This document shows positions 22,761-56,613 of a DNA stretch of 64,000 nt, piece by piece. The DNA is from Maea johnstoni (Eukaryota; Annelida; Polychaeta; Spionida; Magelonidae). Where the stretch lies: positions 25,984,991 through 26,048,990 of the forward strand of contig OZ012700.1 in the NCBI GenBank assembly GCA_963942565.1. Direction: 5' to 3'. Under the pieces are notes generated by a model that did no database searches, had not been told where the DNA came from, and was given only the letters and a program-made list of their open reading frames with translations. Each line of letters begins with the position of its first letter. The stretch's first letter is position 1. The position numbers were made by a program, and so were the translations under genes.

Positions 22761-23298
22761 GATCTTCCATAGGGAGAGACTGCCAAATGAGAGCCTTCCT
22801 TTTGGGTGACCAGAGCAAGCCCTGGAGATAGCTTCCCACCTGGTGGTGAAACTTTGAACTATTGACCTTCTTTTCAAAATACCAATAATAGCCTCTGTTT
22901 ACTCCAACAGTGATTTCCTGGTCAATTTGTAGTCATAGATAATTTTGGAGGAATTTTTTCTTATTTTGGTGATTTTTTTGTATATATTACATAGCGAAGT
23001 CTAATTGGTCTCATTTCTCAGTATGGGCTACCATCCCAGAAGGTCCATCATGGATAAATATGCTCAGGGGGGATAGGGCTTTCAAAAAATCCATGTTAGG
23101 TTTTGTACCTCTGAGTGGTACCGACCATCCCCTCTGGCCCAAGGACTACAAGGTCAGACAATTTTGGGCGTAACTCAAACAATATAGCAATATTTGGAAA
23201 ATATTCGAGGAATTGTTAAAATTATTAGGGTAAACAATTTTTCAGGCAAAATATTACCTTATGGATCAAATCATGTGTAAACTCCAGATATGACTGGG
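22761..23298. other. spacer with a dispersed-repeat copy
   Basis: No gene. 23030-23160 resembles, in reverse, the repeat near 18380-18500 (GTACCTCTGAGTGGTACCGAC, CTGGCCCAAGGACTA). Confidence 0.45.
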
Positions 23299-23521
23299 TT
23301 AACCCATTTGTGCCTAAAGGTTTCCTTTAAACAAGAGTCGTTTGGAACAATGTAATTAGCTACAGAATTAAGCACAAGTAGGAAAAGTATAGTAGAGTTT
23401 AAAGTTAGGCACTGGATCACATTTCTCCTTCAAGAAATATTTCAGGAATTTAACTGGTATTGTTTAAGAGATATCGCCAAAATAGGCTGTTTTTTTGGTA
23501 CTGCAGGCATAAATGGGTTAA
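23299..23521 (+). mobile_element. P2 TTAA-type MITE
   Basis: TTAACCCATTTGTGCC at the left and GGCATAAATGGGTTAA at the right, with internal TCTCCTTCAAGAAATATTTC. Complete by its ends. Confidence 0.75.
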
Positions 23522-24659
23522 TGCAGGTATGTACAGCTAGAGCAAGGGCACTGAGCAGGAAGAATACCCTTCTCATGCAGTTAGGGGGCAATTCTTACTG
23601 ACATATTGATAGGATCAAGAATTAACCCATTCCCTTATGGTTCCTATGTATTAGTCTGACACATGCATAAGCAAATATCATGATGAAAATATATATACTA
23701 AGTGGTACATAACATTTTGAAAGTAGGAAAATAAAGATTTTTCTAAATAAAAACATTCTGAATTTTTTTTTGTAAAATAAAAATGAAATTTAATGTTAAA
23801 ACCCTACCTAAGACCCTTATTAGGTATGAGAACCCTGTGTGGAGGGTATGAGATATCAGATGAAGGTGTACCCATGCACACATACCTAGAGAGAGGCCCT
23901 GGGTGTTTTGGTGCAGTTGCTCCCTTATAAATCAAGTTTATCTAGGTTTTTATCAGTAGCCCTGACAAGTACGGTAGTCTCAAAATCTAAGGTATAAAGT
24001 ATCAGCAAAAAAAACAACAGGCCCCATAAACACCAGATACTAAGGATAGATGTAACTTACAAATTACAATATTCTTAATTCTTTTTTTATCAATAGGAAT
24101 TCATGTCAAACCATTTAGTTGTACATACTAGTGAATGCAAGGTACATTCATATCTAAATCAAACACTTTGGAAAAGGAGAAACTTTTTATTTCAGTTTTA
24201 AAAGTTTAAAGTTATCTGTCAAGCCTATGCACAGGTCTGAGTCTGACTACTTAGTATCAAACACATCAAAATGAGGAATATTTTTTTTATTTCAAGAATG
24301 ATGGGAACAATATATATTTTAGGCAAATATTTTCCAGAATATTTTAGTTTGTTTTAAAGATAATCCCAAGATTGACAGGACATATGTGTGACCACAATCC
24401 AAGTATATGTTGAAATATGAAGAGGTTATAAGTTGATCACCCAATAAGGCCACAGATGATAAAACCCACACAATTACTTGATTCACAGTTTGATTAGACA
24501 ATTCTCCTGCTAATAGAAGCATACTTCCACCCCACATTACACAGTGGCTAAGCCAAAACAATGCATAATAACAAGTCATATTCATACATACTTATTACTG
24601 GTATTTTCCATTCATTTAAAAATAAGCCGAGTTGCTGCTTACATGAACACAGTACCCAG
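23522..24659. other. spacer, no gene seen
   Basis: AT-rich, probably NKAIN intron or intergenic. The 88-residue minus-strand open frame at 24319-24585 is hydrophobic, but I could not relate it to NKAIN or any other family. Confidence 0.4.
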
Positions 24660-24979
24660 CAGGGTCTTAGCCAGGATTTAGAAACTGGGTGGCCAAAATT
24701 GGCAATTGTAAAATTTTGGGGCGTCCAAATTTTTAAGGGTGGCAACAATATTATATACTAAAATTTCAACCATAAACATGCATACATTTATCAAAATAAG
24801 ACATGATACCCTTTTACAATGTCATGGGAATTGTATGGAGATGAAAATATTTAATTTATATGCTTCAGATTGACCTTTGAGGAAATTCCTCACAAACAAA
24901 TTTGGGTGTCCTGAGGGGTGCTTTTTAAGGGTTTGGGTGTCCAAAAAAGCACCCAGATGCCCTGCTGGCTAAGACTATG
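24660..24979 (-). mobile_element. H1 hAT-like MITE, reverse
   Basis: Starts CAGGGTCTTAGCCAGG and ends CTGGCTAAGACTATG. CAGTACCC occurs at 24650-24657 and immediately after the element (24980-24987), a slightly offset 8-bp duplication. Confidence 0.85.
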
Positions 24980-24994
24980 CAGTACCCAACACTG

Positions 24995-25194
24995 NNNNNN
25001 NNNNNNNNNNNNNNNNNNNNNNNNNNNNNNNNNNNNNNNNNNNNNNNNNNNNNNNNNNNNNNNNNNNNNNNNNNNNNNNNNNNNNNNNNNNNNNNNNNNN
25101 NNNNNNNNNNNNNNNNNNNNNNNNNNNNNNNNNNNNNNNNNNNNNNNNNNNNNNNNNNNNNNNNNNNNNNNNNNNNNNNNNNNNNNNNNNNNNN
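24995..25194. other. assembly gap, 200 N
   Basis: Exactly 200 undetermined bases next to a long GA repeat. The round number suggests a placeholder, so the true length is unknown. Confidence 0.95.
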
Positions 25195-25423
<229 letters not shown>

Positions 25424-25496
25424 CACTCCAGATGACACAAAAGGCCTCTGATACTTCAAACCCTACAGCTATGCAATTTCATCATTCTTTAAGAAC

Positions 25497-25553
25497 ATTT
25501 ACAAAAAAAAAGTATGATAAGAATGGTTCTTATCATACTTTTTTTTTGTAAAT
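25497..25553. repeat. perfect 27-bp hairpin, 3-base loop
   Basis: Left arm 25497-25523 (ATTTAC, nine A, GTATGATAAGAA) and right arm 25527-25553 are exact reverse complements separated by TGG. A looser palindrome (ATACTATCAT with ATGATAGTAT) follows at about 25718-25748. Possible small palindromic transposon or hairpin transcript; no direct evidence for either. Confidence 0.75.
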
Positions 25554-25830
25554 ATCATTTCAATATTCTGATCTCATAAAGATGTATTTATTTCATAAAA
25601 TGTCATTGAAGAATTCTGGAAAATCTAACATGCTATGCTATAAGTTCATCCCATCCATGTAAAGTTTTCATTTTTTGTTATAATGTGCATTCCTGCCCTT
25701 GGCTAAAATATACAATACTATCATGATATAAATCATATGATAGTATAGTATTACTATCAGAAACCACTCAGCTCTGGTTGATTACACAATCAGTTCATAT
25801 GACTGTTTTTGGGGAATTCTTAAAATTCCC

Positions 25831-26037
25831 ATAAGGCCTAAAAAAAAGTTGTGTGTTTCCTGTAACCCTACCCTAACAATTTTTTATTCAAAAAATTCCT
25901 ACCCTAAAGTTTATAACGCCCATCCAACTCCCAATCAACGTAAAAAAATAATGCCAAAAAATTGTTTTACCGACCTACCTACCCTATTTTTTTCGGACCA
26001 TTACAGGAAACAAACAATTTATTCTTTTAGGCCTTAT
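25831..26037. mobile_element. R-family MITE
   Basis: Ends ATAAGGCCTAAAAAAAAG and CTTTTAGGCCTTAT, then TTTCCTGTAACCCTACCC and TTACAGGAAACAAACAA inside each end. These make roughly 30-bp inverted repeats. Other copies: 32892-33124, 41259-41425, 60377-60600, 60808-61023. Confidence 0.75.
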
Positions 26038-28864
26038 CCCATCCTTTTCAGTGTGCCAACTGGACTAACACCAAAACAATGGTGAACAAGTCACACTGTC
26101 ACAAGTTCAGCCCTACATTCCACAGGTGAAAAAATCATCACCAAAACCAGTCCTGCTGTTCTTAAGCAAATAAACACCAAGATGAAAATACACACACTGC
26201 TTGGTTAAGGATTCCCACAAAGAGGTCAAGAGATAACTGAGAAATACCTGGCATAAAAAGAGCAAACTTGCCACCTCTGCCACCTCCTCACTATCAAAAG
26301 CAAAGTCTACATTCTCTCTAGGAGCACAGAGCTCTAAGGATTAGACACACTGTCAACACAAAATATAGGTCACACTTTTTGCGTTATAAATATTACACAG
26401 CTTTCTTAATCTGCAACCAAGTATAAATCTTAGGAGACTACTCAGCTAGGAAGACTAGAAGTCTTTACCCTAACCATACCTGTAGCACTTGACAGTTGAA
26501 AAAAATGCCCTGGCTATTATTATGGGACCATCTCTTTCAAAATATGAACTCAACTCTCCCTCACATAATTTGTATTTTGTGAAAGAATATTTTTAAATTT
26601 ACAGACGGAGACAAGCATAGATCCCATTGGTACAAGTTTGTAAAGGTGATCTCTAGGTATGAGGGGGTTGAAAAATCAGTCCCCAGTCATATTCCATCAA
26701 TAATCTTCTTTCCTTTAAAGACATTTTAGGGATACAATATGAGCAACTCTTCTCTGGTGAGGTGCAAGCACCATATTTGACAGACTAAAAGAGATGAAGT
26801 TTGATCGTCACCCTGGCCAAATATATTTACCTACTGATTCTATAAGGCACATCTAAACAAAGGATGGATGTGGTGACATTTGGCACAGCAGGATACAGGA
26901 ACAATGTTCAACCCTGAGCTGCCCTGTACAAGAGGATTTCTGCTTCCCTGGACATGGATCACAGATTAACAGTCATGGAGCTTTCCAGGAAGTCCGCAAA
27001 TAGACTCTCTGAAAAGGGGACATGTCAAGGATGTGGGAGTAGGAATTCCATAAGGCTGAAAGTGCAATGCATTTCAACAGGTGGGTATTCTGATCACTGG
27101 CTCAAACAATCCATTCAGTGTTGATGACTCATCCGCTGGGAGAGAATACCCAATCAACATGGTGGAACTAACCAATGAAATGTACCTGAGAGGGAAGGAT
27201 CCGAGGATAGAACCTTGACCGTTCCCTCATGCTTTGGCCTAGATTTATGACCCAGTTTCAGTGTGTACTAACCAGTCTATTTGGTAAAAACCTGATAAGG
27301 CATGAAGCCATTTTAAATAATCCCAACACTCATTGTGCTAAGGATTTAAATATACAATGGCAGTCAAATCAAATCCATGTGGTTTCATCAGAATCACACA
27401 GCAACATAGTTGACCCAGCCCTTTAAATTATTGGTAGTCTCAATTGATTTCATAACATCATATATTATCCAAATATCATCAAGAAATGCCCAAACTGCAT
27501 TGTATGAATAAACTTCAATACAGTGTAAAACAAATAAGTAATGAAATAACAGCAGGATTAATATAACTCTGTAACACTAGTAACATTTTTCTTGCTAGTA
27601 TAGGTATATGTGTTGTGATATAACAAAATGGTGACAAGAAAAAACATTTCATGACACAATTGTTGACATTCAATAAAAGGTCTGCCGTCACACAAAAGAT
27701 TTAAGTAGGCTACAATTCATATAAATTTATAAAACAAATAACATTCAACTGAAATAGGGCCTGTAAATTGATGCATCATTACTGGATTCATTAGTGAGGC
27801 AGTTAGTAATTACACCATTTTTTAGGTGCTGGCCTCCATACAATAAGCCAGTAAACCAATAGCAGGCTGGTGGCTGAGTGATCGGCATCAATTATTCATT
27901 GCAAGTATCTTTAACCTTAACTGGCAACAGGAAATATTAGTTCCTTGGCATGCTGTGTCGGTTATGGGTCAACTGACACGGATATTGTTCACAACAACGG
28001 TCACAATATCTGTGGACAGAAAAGTTGTGTTTTAGGAATGCTTTAAATGTTTTATGGTTATTTACATCAGCAACGTCTCGGAAATGTTGGGTTCGAATTG
28101 AAAGAGACACATATGAAATAAGGTTTATAAATAATACTTGTAAAAATCCCTGTGGACCCTCTCCCTGAGGAAAGGGACCTAAGGTTGCAGTTCAGCAAGA
28201 CAGGATGTGCATTATAAATTGCAAATGCATGGCTATTCTAGTACATGTGGAATAAATCACCTCATCCAAAGAGAGAACTGAGTCAGCTGCAGTCATCAAC
28301 ATATATGAAATCAATCCTATGCAGAGGCACAAATTCAGGTTCAATGAAACCATCCTTTTTACATCTACTTCTCACTCTGACAGTGAATCACACTGTGTAA
28401 ACAAATTTCATGAAGTTGAGCAATGCATGTTTTTAAGTGAACAGCAGATAATTTGATATTTCATCTTTAGATTTTTACATGCAGCCTTAAAATCAAGTAA
28501 AAAAGAATTATGTTCTGAAAATATGTAGGAATTCATAACTGTTTTAGACTTAGAGTTTTTCTCAAATCAAAGAAAATCCTACCAAAATTTCAAAAACAAA
28601 TTGAAAATTCATTTTATTTTGTTTCAACTGTAGAAAATCTGGCATAGTGTGTTTTCTTTGGCAGAGCAGATGCATTTAAACAGCTTGCAGGAGAGCAGAT
28701 CTGCCCTTTCCTTCAGGGCAGTGCACCAGAGACAGTTGACTGTGCAGTCTGGGTCTCAGAGACACAGCACTGTTGTTTCATGCTGTGAAACTGACATGGC
28801 CTGTGGGAACCCAGGACATCACAACTTTCAACCAAATAAATCATAAATTCAAACCATTACTCAC
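26038..28864. other. NKAIN intron 1 or spacer, no exon seen
   Basis: Immediately downstream (minus strand) of NKAIN exon 1. No second NKAIN exon, which should encode the conserved DFLGYQWAP stretch, was found. No repeat copies were identified here, unlike the flanking DNA, which is consistent with a less invaded region near the promoter. Confidence 0.45.
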
Positions 28865-28918
28865 CAGTTGGAGAACACATATTGCGATGAGAAAACATCG
28901 TCCCGTACAGCAAGCCAT
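28865..28918 (-). CDS. NKAIN: NKAIN-family protein, coding exon 1
   Basis: On the minus strand an ATG in good context (A at -3, G at +4) opens MACCTGRCFLIAICVLQL, followed by a consensus donor GTGAGT. NKAIN proteins of vertebrates begin M-x-x-C-S-G-R-C and have a Q-L just before a phase-0 intron after codon 18. This exon has the same length, GRC motif and Cys pattern. NKAINs are small multi-pass membrane proteins that bind the Na+/K+-ATPase beta subunit. NKAIN genes are known for very large introns, so the missing later exons probably lie further left. The paralogue cannot be assigned from 18 residues. Confidence 0.8.
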
Positions 28919-29608
28919 CTTGCCTTTCCTTAGGTTAATTTAGTCCATGTAAAAGGTAGAAAAATTCAAGGGAAACTTGGTAGACAAAGCACTGAGCCCA
29001 TCACGGCTGTTTCCTACGAATCTTGTTTGGACCGTATAACTCTGTTAACGAGAACTACTTTTCCTTCGAAGTGTTTTCCACTTCGATTGCAAATTCCACG
29101 GCGCTAAACACATCGATTTAACTCAATATGAAAGATGCGAATATGAGCAATGCGTGCTAATGTTTTTGAGCATTTTTCTTCAAAACTATGATAAATTGCA
29201 CATCTTACATGTCGCGGACTAATCTCGTTAAAAGACGGAAGTGCCCGCAGTCGGTTTCAGATACCGATAAAAATAAAGTTCGCGACTCACTTTGAAAATA
29301 TAGAATATATTTCAGAAAAAGAGATTTCCAAAAATAAACTAGTTTTCAGAAGATATAAATCTTGCCTGTTTGTGAAATACTGAGTGTGGTATTTGGACAA
29401 ATAAACATTTCGACAAATTATTTTGAAGTAAAGGTCAAGGTCATTGCACCTGCGCAGTAACTGTTCGAGTTTGACCTAGTTTTGGGGCACACGTTTGCCT
29501 CAGGTGCTCCGTCATTGTTTTCAGCCTGCATTGGTATCCAGTTCGCAGGAGCAAGACGACCGGAAAGTACTTTCATGAGGTCGACTCTGTGAATGTAGCA
29601 CTTCCAAA
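28919..29608. promoter_or_regulatory. divergent NKAIN/ASPH promoter region
   Basis: 690 bases separate the NKAIN start (minus strand) from the ASPH start (plus strand). The stretch is relatively rich in CpG for this window and lacks the MITEs that surround it. Near 29446-29462 CACCTGCGCAGT resembles an NRF1-type site. No TATA box is obvious for either gene. Promoter function is inferred from the head-to-head layout. Confidence 0.65.
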
Positions 29609-51532
<21,924 letters not shown>

Positions 51533-51536
<4 letters not shown>

Positions 51537-51746
51537 CCCTTCAACTGCTAGAGGCTAATTTGGTCGATACAAAATTATGTGAAAAAAAGCTGAAAATAAC
51601 TTAAAACCTGGCACATGGGTACTCACCTAATAGTACTCGACATGAGCTTTCTTATGAATACCACCATGACAGTGTTTTGGATGGTTTTCAGATTTTTTGT
51701 GTTATTGTGTCTTCGGCGAAAGTAGCCTCAGCATTGCAAGGGTTAA
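51533..51746 (+). mobile_element. P1 MITE overlapping the ASPH stop codon
   Basis: TTAACCCTTCAACTGCTAG to GCATTGCAAGGGTTAA, both borders TTAA. The left TTAA overlaps the last coding base and stop codon of ASPH, so the start of the 3' UTR is transposon-derived. Confidence 0.88.
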
Positions 51747-52016
51747 AGCTAACATGTCCTTGGGGCTTTTAAGCCTGACATATGCAAATCAATATCAAAC
51801 GGAGAATGTTTTGAGAAATAATTCAAGGAGATGTGTTTTTTTCCTCTTCTGGAGAACAGTGTTCTTGACATTCAGACAGGCATATTGCCAACACCTACGA
51901 AGCCAATTATATATTGTTATATATTTGTGTTATTGTTTTTTTTCCATGGAATCAAGATCGCTAGTTAACAGTGAGACTTTACAGATACCAATGACACATT
52001 AAGTTGTCATAAGGTG

Positions 52017-52322
52017 CAGTGTCTTAGCCAGGATTTAGAAACTGGGTGCCTAAAACTGTAAAATTTTGGGGCGTCCAAATTTTTAAGGGGGAACACAATA
52101 TACTCCCATTTCAACCATAAACATGTATAAATTTATCAAAATAAGGCATAATATCCTCATATAATGTCATGGGAATTAAATGGTGATAAGAAAATTCAAT
52201 TATATGCTTGAGATTGACATTTCAAGAAATCCCCCACAAAAAGTCTGGGTGTCCTAAGTGGTGCTTTTGAAGGGTTTGGATGTCCAAAAAGACACCCAGA
52301 CGCCCTGCTGGCTAAGACCATG
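52017..52322 (-). mobile_element. H1 hAT-like MITE, reverse, with 8-bp duplication
   Basis: CAGTGTCTTAGCCAGG to CTGGCTAAGACCATG, flanked by exact ATAAGGTG at 52009-52016 and 52323-52330. Confidence 0.9.
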
Positions 52323-53194
52323 ATAAGGTGTATCTTTTAAGGATACGATAATGTCCTACTACTGTGCTTGTTAAAGATCTGTAATTGGCTGCCCACCTTA
52401 ATGTTTTAGCCAACTATACAATATTATTGAAAGCAATGTTAAAGCATAACTAGTCACTCTAAAGTCATGTGATAGTGTTTCTTATTTTCATAACAAGCAC
52501 TGTTGTTTTTGTGAACATATATAATGTGATAATAATAATAATAATTGATATTTGATATAGCACCCTTTCCACCTATAATGTTCAAAAGCGCTTTATAAAG
52601 AATAATCAGTGGACAGATGTTTATGGTCCATATATAGTCAAATAAACTCCTTTCGAAATAGCAATGTTTTCAGCTGTGTCTTGAAGTTTTGCACACTATC
52701 AGCAGCCTTGATGTTGCCAGGGTACTCATGAAAAGATTATAGTGTCTAGCTGATTGGAAGAAGAGATTCAATTATTTCGTAATCGATTGACAGCAAGGTG
52801 CAGAAAATGCTGAAAATTTTTTTTGAAGACTTGTAAATGAAAAGATGAATATACCAGCAGTTCCATGACAGATAATGTTGTTATACGTCTAGCAACATCA
52901 TTTATTGGATAGTATGTGTCTTTAACATATTTCTGATTTCTGATTTTTTATGGTGAATGATCAAAGTAGAAAGGATAGGTTTAAAAATCAAATCTTGATG
53001 CAAGAAACGGTATTGATACACAGCTAAAGCATTATTTATATAAACCTATCTTCTGGAATCGTTGTACTTGATTTTTTGGTAAATAATCACAGTGTATCAA
53101 TCCTTTTGATGTTGTATATACAAAAAGAAATTAAATTTACTAGTGTTTCATGACAAATGCTCTTTTACAACATGTGCTCTACAGACGGGAATGA
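52323..53194. other. spacer, possible ASPH 3' UTR
   Basis: No exon seen. AATAAA at 52641-52646 could be a polyadenylation signal for ASPH. 52528-52610 (ATAATAATAATAATTG, CAAAAGCGCTTTATAAAG) resembles a motif common in animal repeats, family not assigned. Confidence 0.4.
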
Positions 53195-53651
53195 TTTACC
53201 CATTCATACTTAGAGTACCTCCAGAAAGTATTGTCTGCTACTTTCATTCTTTTGAAAATAACTTGAGAATAGAGCAGAAGTTCACATAATATTTGAAGAA
53301 GAGTTGTTGTTTGACTTCTGGTTATCATTTCTCCTTCAAATACTTTCCAAAAAATGCTTTCGCTAGAAAAATATTTCCAAAATTGTCAGGCCTTTTTTGG
53401 CCGCTATGAGTGTGAATGGGTTAGCCCATTTACACTCAAAGCGGCCAAAATAGGCCTGACTATTTTCTGAAATATTTTCCTTAGAAAAGCATTTTTATGA
53501 AAACATTTGAAGGAGAAATGTTGATCAGAAGATAAACAACAACTCTCCATGAAATATTTTGCGAACTTAGGCTTTATTCCCAAGTTACTTCTAAAAGTAT
53601 GAAAGTAGCGGACAATATTTTTGGAGGAACTCTTAAGTGTGAATGGGTTAA
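53195..53651. mobile_element. two P2 MITEs head to head, large palindrome
   Basis: A plus-orientation copy (53195-53424) and a reverse copy (53421-53651) share a central GAATGGGTTAGCCCATT. The pair forms an imperfect inverted repeat of about 225 bases per arm with almost no spacer. Confidence 0.8.
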
Positions 53652-54273
53652 GCAGAAGTTCCATAAGGTTGAAGAGAAGAGAAGAGGTTTTGCCACTCTG
53701 AAGGCAATGGTGCCGATCATGGTGGAATATCGTAAAATGTAATTATATTGAAATATAGATTATTTTTAACTTTTACTTGTTCCCCATTATGATTATTCAG
53801 TTTCGATGAAATGATAATATTTTGTTGATTGTTGGAATAAAGGTTGGTTTTGATAATTATCTTTTCATATATTTTATGATTCTGTTGCTCATTACAACAA
53901 TGTACAATGTAGGAGCCCAATATGAAAAATCAAAGTATCACACTGCTGTTTAAAATATATTGTACTTAACTTGTACAGAATTTTAAAATATGGATGTAAA
54001 GCAATATAGCATTGATGAGTAAAGCATTGGGATTTGTTGACTTTGTTTGGATAATTTATTCATGTCTGTGGTCCTCGAAAAACTGCTGTCTTGATTATGT
54101 TATTTTTGAAAATAACTCAGAATTTGGTATAAGAAAAGGTAGCGTATGTGCAGGAGAGTTATATCAATTTTTAAAAATTCTCCCTAAAGAGGTTAGTGTC
54201 AACGTAGTCAGACAGCATTATTAAATGTGAATCACCGTCATGAATGGTCTCCATATACTCAAATGTCATGTTA
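53652..54273. other. spacer, no gene seen
   Basis: AT-rich. An AATAAA at 53836-53841 is another candidate ASPH polyadenylation signal. A 70-codon open frame at 54012-54224 has no family match. Confidence 0.4.
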
Positions 54274-54490
54274 TTAACCCTTCCAATGCTGAGACTACTT
54301 TTGTCGTCCAAACACAATGATGCAAAGATTTTTGAAAACTATCTAAACCCTGTCATGTTGATATTCATTGGATAGCCCTCGCTGAGTACTGTCAGATGAG
54401 TACCCATCTGCCAGGGTTTCAATAATTTTTCAGGGTTTTTTTGCGTCATTTTGTATTGGCCAAATTAGCCATCGACGGCATAAGGGTTAA
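54274..54490 (-). mobile_element. P1 TTAA-type MITE, reverse
   Basis: TTAACCCTTCCAATGCTGAG to CGGCATAAGGGTTAA, both borders TTAA. Confidence 0.85.
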
Positions 54491-54715
54491 AAAGGTTGTA
54501 AAATGGTTAAATATTGTAACATGCACTTTAGTTTGTTATGCAGATAAATGTAATGAGTTTGCACTCTCACTGGTTATATTATGATAAACTACATTATTAT
54601 CAATGTATTATTTTGTAATGATTATTATATAAGGATATATAAACCTGTTCTCAAGAGACAACTACACTTGGACTTCTTGTGTTATGATTGCCCTTACTTT
54701 TTTGTTACCGTAAAT

Positions 54716-54927
54716 TCTCAGTATTTTGGGACACTTTAATAATGACGATTTCTATGGGTTGAGGGTGGCCTATCTTTTCTGAAAATACAGACAAAGCAGA
54801 GTAATAGTTGCACAGATTTCCGGTAATGATGACCAGGGATAGATAAAGGGTGGCCCAGATTTTCCTCTAATTATTTTGCACAATTATTATAGTGGCCCAA
54901 ATTCTAGGGTGGTCTAAATTTACGGTA
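54716..54927 (+). mobile_element. Z-family MITE, TA-flanked
   Basis: TACCGTAAATTCTCAG to CTAAATTTACGGTA, with AGGGTGGCC and GGGTGGTC words inside. It pairs with an opposite copy at 55491-55724. Confidence 0.75.
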
Positions 54928-54987
54928 GTACACCTCACCAGCTTCAGGGTGTCAGTGTCTCTCAGAAGACGCTTATTCCCATCTAAC

Positions 54988-55238
54988 CCATCAGGACACC
55001 CAAATTTTTGGGGGAGGAATTTCTTAAAATGTCAATCTCAAGCATATAATTTGACTTTTTTCATCTCCATGTAATTCCTGTGACATTCTTTAAGGATATC
55101 ATGCCTTATTTTGATAAGTTTATACGTTTATGGTTGAAATCTGAGAATATTGTGGTACCCCCTAAAAATTTGGACGCCCAAAAATTCATTAATCACCAAT
55201 TTTAGGCACCCAGTTTCTAAATCCTGGCGAAGTCCCTG
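54988..55238 (+). mobile_element. H1 MITE, 5' truncated
   Basis: CAGGACACCCAAATTTTTGG to AAATCCTGGCGAAGTCCCTG; the left terminus is absent. Confidence 0.75.
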
Positions 55239-55490
55239 CTCATGGGTGTCAAAAGCAGCCTGGTGGTTTTAATCGGAACTCAACATTTTTTTAAATCACT
55301 CTTTATTTCCACAGTTCATGTCAAAAGATATCATAGATCCTGTCGACAATTTCTTGGTGTATTCTCAAGCATGAATGCTTATTCAGTAGCCCTGAACAGA
55401 ACTTTTCTCAGTATTGTCTGGGGTTGAAAGGGTTAAGAAAAGGGGTGGCCCTAAAACATTCGGTGATTATTTTGGATGAGCCGACGCTCT

Positions 55491-55724
55491 TACTATAAAT
55501 TTGTGGAAATTTAGACCACCCTAGGAATGTGGGCCACTATTGCTATTGTGCAAAATAATTCAAGGAAAATCTGGACCACCCTGCATGTACCGCTGGCCAT
55601 TATTAAGGGCAGTTTGTGCCACTATTACACTGCCTGCACTTACAGAAAACAAAGGCCACCCTCAACCCATAAAAATCATCATTTTTAGAAACTAAGTGTC
55701 CCAAATTAGCGAGAATTTATGGTA
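55491..55724 (-). mobile_element. Z-family MITE, reverse
   Basis: AAATTTAGACCACCCTAGG to GCGAGAATTTATGGTA. It shares the Z interior in reverse. Between the two Z copies lie an H1 fragment and 250 bases of P2-like sequence (TCGACAATTTCTTGG, GTTGAAAGGGTTAAG). Confidence 0.75.
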
Positions 55725-56379
55725 GTGACATTCTATGGCCTATGAATTGCAAGAAATATTTCATTTATCACTCTTTGAGAATTGGGAAAATTCAAGCCTA
55801 TATCTTGAAAAAATAATTAAGGGGACTTATTTTTACCTCCCCTAACATTTTGAAAAGGGGCAATATGCTTGTCATTCTTTTCCCACTGTTTGAGGGGGGT
55901 AATTCATATTCTATGATCTAAATACTCTTCCAGGAGCATCCTCCACCCAGCTGTCCCAATCCCAAGTCCCAAGGCGCCTCAAGACATTTTCCAGATTAAT
56001 TGGCAGTTTTGAGATTCACGCTTCGGAATTCTATTATTTAAAGAAAGATGTCTAAAATATAGAAAAATGATGTATCATACCTGTCAACATTCAACCATCC
56101 AAAATCATACATTGTATTGTCTGTGGTGGGGTCCATTGGTAGCCTCACTGTGGTGTAGTTACAATAGTTGTATATCAGGTTGTATATTTTGAGGTATATA
56201 ATCATTCAAATAAAAAAATCTTGACATTTGTCACCAAGATCTTGATCACTTCCTTTAAGGTCCAATTTTTTTTCTTCCATTTTTTGTGAGTATATGCTTC
56301 GCTCACATGTGTTGGAACATAGCCATATTTCTTTATTTCTATACATTAATTGTTGATGTTGATGTTCATTCATTCATCT
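55725..56379. other. spacer upstream of BAG3
   Basis: No gene or repeat recognised. AT-rich with a C/A-rich patch near 55935-55990. Confidence 0.4.
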
Positions 56380-56613
56380 TTTCTGACCTGTTGCGCCCTC
56401 TATTGAAATCATACCAATCGAGATATTCATGACGTCACATCCAACCTCTCAAATGTTAGAACCAATTTGATTGGTCAAATCCATCAAATAACAGCCAATC
56501 AACACTTTCGTTACGAAAGGAGTGGATCCTTCTAGGCAAAATGGAGGTCTGAGTGGAAAGTTCTAGTACTGTATAGAAAAGTCGAAAAGTTCCGCCCATA
56601 TCCTCTTATAACC
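56380..56613 (+). promoter_or_regulatory. BAG3-like promoter: CRE, CCAAT, heat-shock element
   Basis: Upstream of the BAG3 start are a perfect CRE palindrome TGACGTCA (56430-56437), CCAAT motifs (ACCAATTTGATTGG near 56461, GCCAATCA near 56492), a heat-shock-element-like GAAAGTTCTAG (56556-56566, GAA, TTC and G at 5-base spacing), and a CCGCCC box near 56592. BAG3 is a known HSF1 target, so the heat-shock site fits the gene. Function is inferred from motifs only. Confidence 0.6.

Noticed and set aside
24319-24585. Hydrophobic minus-strand frame as a later NKAIN exon
   Set aside because: It lacks the conserved NKAIN segments (DFLGYQWAP, EEEDSFDFIGG) and splice sites.
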